In this document: positions 1 through 6,291 of the stretch, in pieces | Layout: the number at the start of each line of letters is the position of its first letter | Numbering within the stretch: the first letter of the stretch is position 1 | Source of the DNA: a virus | Length of the DNA stretch: 23,769 bases | Reading direction: 5' to 3' (one strand) | IMG/VR virus record: IMGVR_UViG_3300020169_000116 | Coordinates: 1 to 23,769 of that record | The notes under the pieces: generated by a model | The model's database searches: none | What the model was told of the DNA's origin: nothing | What the model saw: the letters and a program-made list of their open reading frames with translations, nothing else | Translations under genes and position numbers: made by a program

Positions 1-71
1 TTTTAACACTTTGTTCTATTCCTAACTTCCAGACCAATTTTGACACTATAAAAATGCGGCTTCACGCGTCG

Positions 72-115
72 ATGTACAGCAGAAAAGCTGTTACATTTAG
101 ATACCCCCTGGGTAT
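72..115 (-). other. Two adjacent hairpins after the HNH gene
   Basis: ATACCC-CCT-GGGTAT (101-115) lies directly next to the HNH stop codon. ATGTACAGC (72-80) pairs with GCTGT-T-ACAT (87-96) around a six-base loop with one bulge. They may be a weak terminator or part of a packaging (cos) region. The rest of bases 1-116 shows no gene start that I can support. Confidence 0.4.
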
Positions 116-116
116 A

Positions 117-407
117 CTATTGCCCGCGCTCGCTTCGGCTCTTTTTATTGTGGCAGCTTGTGCACATAGGTTGTAAATTCTCGTGGCTCCACCTGCTACC
201 GCCTAATCTAATAGGCGTAATGTGATCTACTACAGTAGCTACAGCTGTGCACTCTCTGCAAAGTGGCTCACCTGCTAACACATAAGCCCGAAGCTTACGC
301 CAATCTCTACTATTATAAAAGTCGGCGTCTTCTCCTTTGTTACCTGCAAAGGTCTTACGCTTAGCCATCCAAGGCTTAGGCGTTCCTTTCTTTGGTATGT
401 AAGGCAT
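117..407 (-). CDS. HNH endonuclease
   Basis: The 96-residue protein has a zinc-binding C50-x2-C53 pair, the catalytic VDHITPIRLGG (D61, H62), NLQPMCTSCH with N77 and the second pair C82/C85 followed by H86. These are all HNH elements in order. Small phage HNH proteins of this kind usually lie just before the terminase genes and the cos site and stimulate terminase cleavage in cos phages. Here transcription heads out of the window toward base 1, where terminase would be expected. Confidence 0.9.
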   Translation of the reverse strand: MPYIPKKGTPKPWMAKRKTFAGNKGEDADFYNSRDWRKLRAYVLAGEPLCRECTAVATVVDHITPIRLGGSRWSHENLQPMCTSCHNKKSRSERGQ

Positions 408-409
408 TA

Positions 410-592
410 CTATTTATCTCCGTCGTTAAGCAGTCTACCTACTAGCTCCGGGTTCTCTGCCCGTACAGCGCGTAGGTTCTTACGCTCTTGTACCTTAGCT
501 GCTTGTACCTCTGCCTTTGTGCTGTCGGTACCTAGCTGCTGGAATAGCTTGGCGTTCTCCTCTAGTACCTTGTCTATTACTTTGTTTCTCAT
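410..592 (-). CDS. Small helical protein between methyltransferase and HNH gene (60 aa)
   Basis: The product MRNKVIDKVLEENAKLFQQL... is predicted all-helical and highly charged, ending PELVGRLLNDGDK. It starts two bases after the methyltransferase stop and its stop lies close to the HNH start. No family is recognised. A packaging or terminase-accessory role is conceivable from position. Confidence 0.55.
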   Translation of the reverse strand: MRNKVIDKVLEENAKLFQQLGTDSTKAEVQAAKVQERKNLRAVRAENPELVGRLLNDGDK

Positions 593-594
593 AA

Positions 595-1224
595 TTAAAA
601 TATAGTTAGCTGGCTTTGGTGTACGCGTAAGCGCTCCGTAGCAGCGTTATAGTATTCTTTATCTATCTCGTAAGCATCTAGGCTATAGCCTCGGTTATGG
701 CAGGCTAAAGCTATAGAGCCGCTGCCTAAGTGCGTATCTAGTATACGGTCGCCTTCTTTAGCGTAGTTATCTAGTAACCACTCGTAGAGCTTTACGGGCT
801 TTTGGGTTGGGTGTATCTTGTCAGTATGGTTATGCTTCATTATAGAATAATTAAAAACCTTAGCGGGTTTTTTTAAACCCATACTTACATAAGCATATTC
901 CGCACCCGCGAAATTAGGTACGGGCTGCTGCTTATTCCATACGCAAAAGTATTCCGAAGGGGGCATCTCAAAATTATTAGCACCCCAAACTATTTGGTTT
1001 TTACTTATTCTAAAAAGTTCTGCCCAATAATCTTTATTAGGCTTATTGTCCCAAGTTAAGCCCTCTTCTTGCATTAGCTTACTAGTCTTAAACCTTGTTT
1101 TTCCAGCTGGTTTTTTAAATCTTTCTATCCCATAAGGCGGATCTACTATAGCCAGCTCGTAAGCATTATCGGGCATAGCTCGCATAGCCTCTAAACAGTC
1201 TCCTAAATGCAGGTTAATACTCAT
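595..1224 (-). CDS. Beta-class DNA N6-adenine/N4-cytosine methyltransferase
   Basis: The 209-residue enzyme has the catalytic DPPY at 28-31 near the N-terminus. HPTQKP lies at 138-143 and the AdoMet-binding motif DTHLGSGS at 163-170 near the C-terminus, followed by the acidic residue E186. Motif order IV before I defines the beta class (CcrM, HinfIM-like). It lies in the early block and is probably used to mask phage DNA. Target sequence cannot be read from the protein. The gene is compact with no separate specificity domain. Confidence 0.9.
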   Translation of the reverse strand: MSINLHLGDCLEAMRAMPDNAYELAIVDPPYGIERFKKPAGKTRFKTSKLMQEEGLTWDNKPNKDYWAELFRISKNQIVWGANNFEMPPSEYFCVWNKQQPVPNFAGAEYAYVSMGLKKPAKVFNYSIMKHNHTDKIHPTQKPVKLYEWLLDNYAKEGDRILDTHLGSGSIALACHNRGYSLDAYEIDKEYYNAATERLRVHQSQLTIF

Positions 1225-1616
1225 AGATTTATTTTATTTAAGTAGCTCCCTTCGTCTAGGTCTAGGTAGCTTATAGTCTTCGTTACTATCTCTTTATTAT
1301 TAAAGTCCGTTTGCCTAGGTAGTTCCTTCTTAAACCAGCTTAGGTCTATGTGGGTAAGATCCCAGGCCCAAACCCCTAAAGGCGTAGAGCAAACGTAGAT
1401 AGGTCTATAGCCTCGGTCTGCTGCTCTATTAAGTAGAGCGCTATACTTCGGCCACTCTATAAGCATTTCGTTATAATGTGCCCGCCTGCATTTAAACTCT
1501 ACCACTACTTGCGCCTCGTGGCAGATAGCATCGAAGACGCTGTAGCTATCTATAGCTATCTTTAGGTTAGGCAGGTAAGCCTCTTTAAACTTATAGAAAA
1601 GGTCGCCTTCAGTCAT
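1221..1616 (-). CDS. PD-(D/E)XK nuclease-like protein next to the adenine/cytosine methyltransferase
   Basis: The 131-residue product has a nuclease-type core: FDAICHEAQVVVEFKCRRAHYNE with D29 and the E-x-K pair E40/K42, followed by a helix (MLIEWPKYSALLNRAADRG) and a strand (RPIYVCS). This D...E-x-K pattern is that of PD-(D/E)XK enzymes. Its TGA overlaps the ATG of the methyltransferase (ATGA), so the two are translated together. That raises the possibility of a functional pair, but a recombination or packaging role is equally possible. Confidence 0.6.
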   Translation of the reverse strand: MTEGDLFYKFKEAYLPNLKIAIDSYSVFDAICHEAQVVVEFKCRRAHYNEMLIEWPKYSALLNRAADRGYRPIYVCSTPLGVWAWDLTHIDLSWFKKELPRQTDFNNKEIVTKTISYLDLDEGSYLNKINL

Positions 1617-1818
1617 CGGTATACTGGTTCATAAAACTAACAGCGCTATAAAGTTTCTCGTCTTTAGCTTCTACTCTTATCTCGTTAGCTAGGTTATACT
1701 CTCTAGCGTCCCATAACCTGCTAAACTCCTCGAAGCTATCTAAACTAATCCCCTTAAGTCTTCTTCGAGCTGTGAGGCGCGTAGCTTCTCTATATAAGTA
1801 TTCGTTATTTTTAAGCAT
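1609..1818 (-). CDS. Hypothetical protein (69 aa)
   Basis: The product begins MLKNNEYLYREATRLTARRRLKG and continues LDSFEEFSRLWDAREYNLANEIRVEAKDEKLYSAVSFMNQYTDD, helical throughout with a basic N-terminus. It overlaps the nuclease gene below by eight bases and the upstream 69-aa frame by 79 bases. No family is recognised. Confidence 0.5.
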   Translation of the reverse strand: MLKNNEYLYREATRLTARRRLKGISLDSFEEFSRLWDAREYNLANEIRVEAKDEKLYSAVSFMNQYTDD

Positions 1819-1949
1819 CCTTTTAGGTATTTAGTGTTATTAGCTTCGTGTAGTGTCGGTATAGCGGTTAAGTCTCTTACGGGTAGCCTGCTGCCTATTG
1901 GCATTCCTACTGCTACCTCTATTATTTTATTTCGCCTTGTAGTACTCAT
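1740..1949 (-). CDS. Hypothetical protein (69 aa)
   Basis: The product begins MSTTRRNKIIEVAVGMPIGSRLPVRDLTAIPTLHEANNTKYL and ends IEKLRASQLEEDLRGLV. It overlaps the peptidase stop by 23 bases and the next gene by 79 bases, an unusually long overlap. The region from VAVGMPIGSRLPVRDLTAIPT reads like a small winged or beta domain. No family is recognised. One of the two overlapping frames may begin later than given. Confidence 0.45.
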   Translation of the reverse strand: MSTTRRNKIIEVAVGMPIGSRLPVRDLTAIPTLHEANNTKYLKGCLKITNTYIEKLRASQLEEDLRGLV

Positions 1950-2412
1950 ATACTGTACGGCGTCCTTCTCTCTTAGCTAGTAGTACCTCTCTCTTATTTA
2001 GTGTAGGGTCAGTACTATAGCTTACGTGTACCCAGTCCGGGTTATTCTCATCTCCAAACTCCCATATAAGCTGCTTAAAGTCTCTAGTAGTTCTTATGTA
2101 GTTAAAGAGCTGGGCGTTGGTCTTTCTGTTAAATACGTCGCAGTCTAGATCTAAAGCGGCTGTCTTGTCATCACTTATACAGTGATCGCTCGTTAAACTA
2201 CCTCCTATAAGCTTATTAAGTTCCGGGCCTCGGTAGCCGCTGGTAACTGCTAAAGGGCCTCCTACATATTGGCGGCAGGGCTCGAAGATATTTACAGCGA
2301 TAGCCTTTAATACTTCTAGCTGGTTTATTGTGGGCTGGTTATCTATACCGTTCTTAATAGCGGTAGCGCTCTTAGTCGCTTCTTTTAGTGTTAGGTGTTT
2401 ACTTAGGTTCAT
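1927..2412 (-). CDS. Peptidase M15-like (D-Ala-D-Ala / L-Ala-D-Glu type) peptidoglycan hydrolase
   Basis: The 161-residue protein shows the M15 plan: AVTSGYRGPELNKLIGG (55-71), a metal-ligand region SDH (H77) followed by TAALDLD (D88/D90), a conserved IWEF (E118) and the last ligand in WVHVSY (H129). The usual S-x-H-x-x-G-x-A-x-D stretch here carries about four extra residues (CISDDKT). Such zinc peptidases cut peptide stems of the wall and often serve as endolysins or virion lysins. It lacks a signal peptide and lies in the early block, about 10 kb from the amidase. Confidence 0.83.
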   Translation of the reverse strand: MNLSKHLTLKEATKSATAIKNGIDNQPTINQLEVLKAIAVNIFEPCRQYVGGPLAVTSGYRGPELNKLIGGSLTSDHCISDDKTAALDLDCDVFNRKTNAQLFNYIRTTRDFKQLIWEFGDENNPDWVHVSYSTDPTLNKREVLLAKREGRRTVYEYYKAK

Positions 2413-2570
2413 TTTATAAAATTTGTTTCTTCTATATAATTTACTATAAAGTGGCGGCTCGTTTGGTCGCCTTGCTTCTTCTTGTAGTCTTTATACTTCG
2501 CTCTAATACGCTCGGCGTCTTGCTCGTCTTTGGCGTAAGCCCAGGTATTTTTAGCTATCTCTATATACAT
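2409..2570 (-). CDS. Small charged helical protein (53 aa)
   Basis: The frame starts two bases after the replication gene and its stop overlaps the peptidase start (ATGA). The product begins MYIEIAKNTWAYAKDEQDAE and is rich in lysine and acidic residues, mostly helical. No family is recognised. The packing on both sides is the main support. Confidence 0.6.
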   Translation of the reverse strand: MYIEIAKNTWAYAKDEQDAERIRAKYKDYKKKQGDQTSRHFIVNYIEETNFIK

Positions 2571-2572
2571 TT

Positions 2573-4537
2573 TTAAAAAGGCGGCTCCTCACTTATATAA
2601 GTACTTTCTAAAGCTAAGGAAATTTTAGGGTATTTTTCTTGCGTAAAGGTAATTATTTTAGCGGCTTCCATTAAACTAACTGCTTTAGAAGCTTCCCCTT
2701 TTTTACAGCGCTCTACATCTCGTACGTATTCTATAGCTGTGTTCCTCGTCTTTCCTACGATACTTCTAGCTATCCTTTCTAGGTCGCTAGGGCTAAACTC
2801 TTTACCCGCTGGGCCTTCCATCTCTTTAACGCTTATATCTACGTCTCTACCTTGTACGCTAAGCTCTAAGTCCGGAAAGCTTTCGTTTCTAGTATACAGC
2901 CCTTCTATGTAGGTAGTAAAGCCGTCCTCGCTTCTGCTTACACCGTAGACGGTTTCGCTCTTCTGCGTGAGGTAGCTTCCTAAATGCCCCTTAGCGGATT
3001 TATCGTGTTTATTTTCGTGCAGTATAGTTACTAGGTGAAGGTTTAGGTCGGCGCTTATTTTCATAAGGCGACTAACTAAAGCTATGCTTTCCGCTTCTTC
3101 GTTTACTCCGTTAGCTACGTCTACGATACCGTCTATAATAACTAGGCTTACTCCCTCTATTCTTTTAAGTACGTACTCTATAATAGCTAGGCGGTCGGCG
3201 TTGGTATCTGCTCTACGTAGTGCGAAGTACTTTAAGTACTCCTGGCCCTGCTCTACGGGTATTCCGGCTAAATGTAGCGTCCTTTGGTTTACCCGTTGGG
3301 CGTGAAAGTCGCCCTGCTCAGTATCGAAAAAAATTACTTTCCCTTTTACTATACCGGCCTTGAGTAAATTCTCGTTAAAGCCTTGGCGTATTGCTGCGGC
3401 AGCGAGTGCACTAACAAAGTAACTCTTTCTACTCTTTGCTTTCCCTTGTATTAGGCTTATGTTTCCTGCGGTGCCTAGTGTATAAGTCTCTAGGCCTAAA
3501 CGTAACTCTAATACGCTAGGGGGGTTACTTATATGCTCGGTAGGATCTAGTAGGTATTTAGTTAGTAGGTCGTCCTCGGTAGGCTCTTCGCTCTCTTTGG
3601 GTTCGCTTAGTGCCTCCTCGTACTGCTCTACCTCGTTTAATTTCTTAGGCTCTTGGTAGCCGTAGCCCTCAGCTTTTAAAGCTCTGCCTGCTGCCTTAAA
3701 GTCGTTACTATGCTCTAGAGCTGTATAGAGTGCGAAGGGGTTATAAAGTACTTCTGCCTCTAGCTCGGTGCTGGTGCTCCATACCCAAAGCTTACCCGTA
3801 TCTTTAAAGATCTTACCGCTATCTCTAGCGTCAGTAGTTCCCGGTCTCTTTACATAGACGTACTTACTATCCTCTCTTACTATCGTCCATCCGTAGCTTT
3901 GTAAGAGCGTTAAGCAGTCTATCTTTTCGTTATAGTCGGCCCAGGGCGTAAGCTCCTCGTTATTGGCTAGAGCTTGCTTAGGTGCTTCGTATCTTATCTC
4001 TACTTTAGGCGTCTTATCTACTTCTCTAGCGCAGCTTAGTAGTATATCGCGCTCCTCCGGCGTAATCCATTGTATAGCGCTTGCCTTAGTCTCTAGCTTA
4101 TAGCCCGGAGTAGGCCAGGCTGCTACTTGGCCTCCTATTCCTCTAGTCTCGTAGGTAACCTCTTTAGCTTCATTCTTTGCTAGCTTTTGGTTGCCTTCTA
4201 TTACCTCGCATCTATATAGGAAGTGAAAGCCTCCGCTAGGGGTTTGCTGTATTACCATTTTAGCTAAGAGGCCGGGGCCGTTTGCCTCTAGTAGTTCTAT
4301 GTACTCTTTAAACTCATTCCCGGTAAAGTGCTTAGCGTCTATATCTAAAACCTCTAGACCGTTATACCCACATACTAGGCCTAAGCTGTCCGTAGTGAAT
4401 AGGTTAAGATCTTCTATAGGTGTTTCTTTGTACTTAGTCCAATCCTTTAAAAGGGGGCGCTTCTGCCCACTTACTAAAGGTATAGGGCTGTACCCGTGTT
4501 CTAAGTATTTGCTGGCGGCTTGTTGTGTTGTTGTCAT
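2573..4537 (-). CDS. Replication protein: PrimPol primase fused to RepA-like helicase
   Basis: The 654-residue protein has an N-terminal PrimPol-type domain: GYSPIPLVSGQKRPLLKDW near residue 15, the metal-binding DID at 65-67 and SGGFHFLY with H105. A middle segment (about 200-290, ending NPFALYTALEHSNDFKAAGRAL) is typical of phage primases. The C-terminal RecA-like domain (about 350-550) has a Walker A variant GKAKSRKS (365-372), an FFDTEQGD motif (403-410) and Walker B LVIIDG (465-470). Together these make primers and unwind DNA at the fork. No separate helicase or polymerase gene is visible in the window. Confidence 0.87.
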   Translation of the reverse strand: MTTTQQAASKYLEHGYSPIPLVSGQKRPLLKDWTKYKETPIEDLNLFTTDSLGLVCGYNGLEVLDIDAKHFTGNEFKEYIELLEANGPGLLAKMVIQQTPSGGFHFLYRCEVIEGNQKLAKNEAKEVTYETRGIGGQVAAWPTPGYKLETKASAIQWITPEERDILLSCAREVDKTPKVEIRYEAPKQALANNEELTPWADYNEKIDCLTLLQSYGWTIVREDSKYVYVKRPGTTDARDSGKIFKDTGKLWVWSTSTELEAEVLYNPFALYTALEHSNDFKAAGRALKAEGYGYQEPKKLNEVEQYEEALSEPKESEEPTEDDLLTKYLLDPTEHISNPPSVLELRLGLETYTLGTAGNISLIQGKAKSRKSYFVSALAAAAIRQGFNENLLKAGIVKGKVIFFDTEQGDFHAQRVNQRTLHLAGIPVEQGQEYLKYFALRRADTNADRLAIIEYVLKRIEGVSLVIIDGIVDVANGVNEEAESIALVSRLMKISADLNLHLVTILHENKHDKSAKGHLGSYLTQKSETVYGVSRSEDGFTTYIEGLYTRNESFPDLELSVQGRDVDISVKEMEGPAGKEFSPSDLERIARSIVGKTRNTAIEYVRDVERCKKGEASKAVSLMEAAKIITFTQEKYPKISLALESTYISEEPPF

Positions 4538-4539
4538 TA

Positions 4540-4947
4540 TTAGCGTAGTAGTTGCTTCCAGTTATTCTTATACTGTGTAAACTTGTTTTTATCGTTACCT
4601 AGGTTTAGGTGGACGCTATTTCCTTCTATAGCATCGAATGGAATAATAAAAAAGGTATCTATATACCAAATGTAAAGAGCGAAGTAGTCCACTTCTTTAG
4701 CGGTGTAATTCTTAAATACAGAATTTGGCCCGCTTACCTTTCGCTGAAGCATAGAGCTAAACGTTTTTTTAGCCCTCTTATCTTTGGAGGCATACTTAAC
4801 CTGGATCTTATAGAAGCTTTTACCGTTATCTATAACGCAGTCGTAAGGGTAACCCTCTACAGCTGGCGTAAGTACTCTTAAGTCTAAGCTTATAGCGTAA
4901 CTTATAAAGCGGTATTCTGCTAAAGCTCCTTTATTCCGGGTGTTCAT
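4540..4947 (-). CDS. PD-(D/E)XK family endonuclease-like protein
   Basis: The 135-residue product begins MNTRNKGALAEYRFISYAIS and shows the nuclease core E11, D36 in EGYPYDCVID and QVK (49-51). This is the pattern of small PD-(D/E)XK proteins related to archaeal-type resolvases and intron-associated nucleases. It sits between RusA and the replication protein, so a role in DNA repair or junction processing is likely. The Q-x-K variant of the catalytic motif is known in the superfamily. Exact substrate unknown. Confidence 0.7.
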   Translation of the reverse strand: MNTRNKGALAEYRFISYAISLDLRVLTPAVEGYPYDCVIDNGKSFYKIQVKYASKDKRAKKTFSSMLQRKVSGPNSVFKNYTAKEVDYFALYIWYIDTFFIIPFDAIEGNSVHLNLGNDKNKFTQYKNNWKQLLR

Positions 4948-5302
4948 CCGATAGCTCTATAGTTATTTCCGCTTTATCTTTTGGTATTTGCTCCGTCCAT
5001 ACCATAAGCAAGCGTCGAAAGTATTTAGGGCTGTCGTCCTTAATCCAGCCCAAGGTCTTAAGAGCATCGCTAGTAAATTTAGTAGCGATAATACTATTAT
5101 CAAGATCGTAACGGTAACGCACATAAGCAGTAACTCTAAAACTATTGTAAGGAGCTCCCGTATTGTAACCCAGTTGCTCTTTAATCGTTTCGAGTGCAGC
5201 GTCTTTAGCTTTCTTTCTTTTTGTCCAATGTGAGCCGGCATAAAAACTATTTAAGCTAGGTACCTTTCCTAGCGTTAGTACTATCTCTTTATTCTTCCTC
5301 AT
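4931..5302 (-). CDS. rusA: RusA-family Holliday junction resolvase
   Basis: The 123-residue enzyme cuts four-way DNA junctions during phage recombination and before packaging. RusA signatures are clear: VPSLNSFYAG near residue 14, the acidic motif YDLDNSIIATK with D66, D68 and K75, then SDALKTLGWIKDDS with D89/D90. These correspond to E. coli RusA D70, D72, K76 and D91. Length is as in the family (about 120). It overlaps the next gene by 17 bases, and the zinc-ribbon gene overlaps its start. Confidence 0.93.
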   Translation of the reverse strand: MRKNKEIVLTLGKVPSLNSFYAGSHWTKRKKAKDAALETIKEQLGYNTGAPYNSFRVTAYVRYRYDLDNSIIATKFTSDALKTLGWIKDDSPKYFRRLLMVWTEQIPKDKAEITIELSDEHPE

Positions 5303-5411
5303 CGCTGCAGTTACAGTCGTAGTAATCGGGGTCGGTAGACTCTCCGCACTTCTCGCAGGTCGTATCTATTCTATACTGGTATTCCTCCAGCTCTCTACTT
5401 AGGTAGTCCAT
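5289..5411 (-). CDS. Small zinc-ribbon-like protein (40 aa)
   Basis: The product has a helical N-terminus (MDYLSRELEEYQYRID), then TTCEKCGES and DCNCSDEEE. The CxxC and CxC pairs about 14 residues apart suggest a metal-binding ribbon. It overlaps the RusA start by 14 bases, consistent with translational coupling. No family is recognised. Confidence 0.5.
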   Translation of the reverse strand: MDYLSRELEEYQYRIDTTCEKCGESTDPDYYDCNCSDEEE

Positions 5412-5416
5412 AAGCT

Positions 5417-5497
5417 CTATTTATCTTTTTGCCAGTTGTATACTAGGTAGGCATTCCAGGCTATTAGTATAACTGCTATTACTATATTCTCAATCAT
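5417..5497 (-). CDS. Putative single-helix membrane micro-protein (26 aa)
   Basis: The product MIENIVIAVILIAWNAYLVY... is one hydrophobic helix with a short basic tail (NWQKDK). It overlaps the 29-aa frame and ends five bases before the 40-aa frame. Tiny membrane peptides are common in phages, but a chance frame cannot be excluded. Confidence 0.4.
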   Translation of the reverse strand: MIENIVIAVILIAWNAYLVYNWQKDK

Positions 5498-5579
5498 TCT
5501 CTAGACCGTTATCTTTAAGATCTCTTAAGCAAAGCTCTATAATTCCGTAGCTGCTCGTAGTACAGTTACACTCTTTCAT
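5490..5579 (-). CDS. Putative micro-protein with CNC motif (29 aa)
   Basis: The frame starts directly after leader copy 1 and reads MKECNCTTSSYGIIELCLRD..., with three cysteines. Its end overlaps the next small frame by eight bases. The leader is the main support. Function unknown. Confidence 0.45.
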   Translation of the reverse strand: MKECNCTTSSYGIIELCLRDLKDNGLEND

Positions 5580-5602
5580 CTCTCTTTTGTGTTAAAGGTT
5601 TC
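5580..5602 (-). promoter_or_regulatory. Repeated translation leader, copy 1
   Basis: GAAACCTTTAACACAAAA, then GAGAG and ATG 5579. This is the third member of the leader family. It lies in non-coding sequence, 24 bases beyond the stop of the 63-aa gene. Confidence 0.65.
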
Positions 5603-5626
5603 AGTTGTCAAGTAATTCTTTACAAC

Positions 5627-5818
5627 TCATTTTTTGAGATATTCATCCCATTGATTTTGAGCATCGCAGATTGCACCCATCCTTGTTTTTCCCCTACCTT
5701 GTATGGTAAACTTTGCATCCATACACTGCCAAGTGTCTGACCTCTGAAAGTAGTCTACTATCATTACTGCTCCATTGTATTTAAATGTGCTATAAGCACC
5801 CTCTGTTACATCATTCAT
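5627..5818 (-). CDS. Hypothetical small protein (63 aa)
   Basis: The product begins MNDVTEGAYSTFKYNGAVMIV and continues DYFQRSDTWQCMDAKFTIQGRGKTRMGAICDAQNQWDEYLKK: two or three beta strands followed by a helix. It starts at the conserved leader. Composition resembles the 66-aa gene before it rather than the rest of the genome. No family is recognised. Confidence 0.55.
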   Translation of the reverse strand: MNDVTEGAYSTFKYNGAVMIVDYFQRSDTWQCMDAKFTIQGRGKTRMGAICDAQNQWDEYLKK

Positions 5819-5841
5819 TTCTATTTTGTTTTAAAGGTTTC
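5819..5841 (-). promoter_or_regulatory. Repeated translation leader, copy 2
   Basis: GAAACCTTTAAAACAAAA, then TAGAA and ATG 5818. Here the leader also encodes the last residues and the stop codon of the upstream gene, in a reading frame different from that of copy 3. The conservation is therefore at nucleotide rather than protein level. Confidence 0.65.
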
Positions 5842-6021
5842 TACTACTGGTGCATAACTTTGTACTACTTCCCCTTTCAGCCAAACTGAACCATTAAACT
5901 CTTGGTGCATTACTTTGGGTTTCCAAAACTGCCACCAGCGAGGTGATGATTCAACTACAAAGGTTGTTTCTAATCTGCTCCATCCGTTTAAGGATTCTGT
6001 TACTTTGAATTGTGTTTTCAT
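5821..6021 (-). CDS. Hypothetical tryptophan-rich small protein (66 aa)
   Basis: The start at 6021 is chosen because the conserved leader ends directly before it. An in-frame ATG at 6057 would add 12 residues whose codons are the leader itself. The product begins MKTQFKVTESLNGWSRLET, has a striking SSPRWWQFWKPKVM segment and ends in VVETFKTK, whose codons form the leader of the next gene. Predicted mostly beta. Composition is unlike the NTA-rich neighbours. No family is recognised. Confidence 0.55.
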   Translation of the reverse strand: MKTQFKVTESLNGWSRLETTFVVESSPRWWQFWKPKVMHQEFNGSVWLKGEVVQSYAPVVETFKTK

Positions 6022-6043
6022 TTCTCTTTTTTTTAAAGGTTTC
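6022..6043 (-). promoter_or_regulatory. Repeated translation leader, copy 3
   Basis: The minus strand begins GAAACCTTTAA, continues with an A-rich stretch and ends AGAGAA directly before ATG 6021. It is nearly the same as leaders 5819-5841 and 5580-5602. Confidence 0.65.
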
Positions 6044-6059
6044 TTATTTGCGCCCATTA

Positions 6060-6161
6060 TTATAGGTGTGCTCCTATTTTTAATGGCTTGAACTTTTTCC
6101 CGAACTTTTCCCCGAACTTTTTAGTGGTCTGGGTTGCGCCTATTTTTATACGCTTCTGCAT
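6060..6161 (-). CDS. Possible small basic repeat peptide (33 aa)
   Basis: An ATG-initiated frame reads through the tandem 12-mers, giving the internal repeat KKFGEKFGKKFK flanked by RIKIGA and LKIGA. It ends two bases before the next ATG. The in-frame repeat and packing are suggestive, but short frames arise by chance in lysine-rich DNA. No family is recognised. Confidence 0.3.
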   Translation of the reverse strand: MQKRIKIGATQTTKKFGEKFGKKFKPLKIGAHL

Positions 6162-6195
6162 ACAAATTGGTGGATAAACCCATCTTTATATGCTT
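6073..6195. repeat. 17-bp and 12-bp repeats
   Basis: On the minus strand three related 17-mers of the form AAGCNNNTAAANATNGG lie at 6195-6179, 6155-6139 and 6089-6073. Directly before the third come tandem 12-mers: GGGGAAAAGTTC (6113-6102) and GGGAAAAAGTTC (6101-6090), after a partial AAAAAGTTC (6122-6114). Copies two and three of the 17-mer share a reading frame, so part of the repetition may be protein-coding. Confidence 0.65.
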
Positions 6196-6240
6196 AAACT
6201 CTTGTTAGTGGTGTAAATAAGCACCATTCAATCTACTTAT

Positions 6241-6291
6241 TGTAAGGTTATAGCCTTACATTGTTTATTTAAAAGTAAGGTTATAGCCTTA
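6241..6291. repeat. Two palindromic operator-like sites
   Basis: TGTAAGG-TTATAG-CCTTACA (6241-6260) is a 20-bp dyad with 7-bp arms. A second copy of the core GTAAGGTTATAGCCTTA lies at 6275-6291. The two cores start 33 bp apart, close to three helical turns, as expected for cooperative binding of a dimeric regulator. They sit in the only sizeable gap (6184-6338) of this small-gene cluster, in which I see no gene. Confidence 0.65.

Noticed and set aside
4963-5241. A 92-codon minus-strand frame
   Set aside because: It lies inside RusA, whose catalytic residues are intact in the other frame; the alternative is a low-complexity hydrophobic product.
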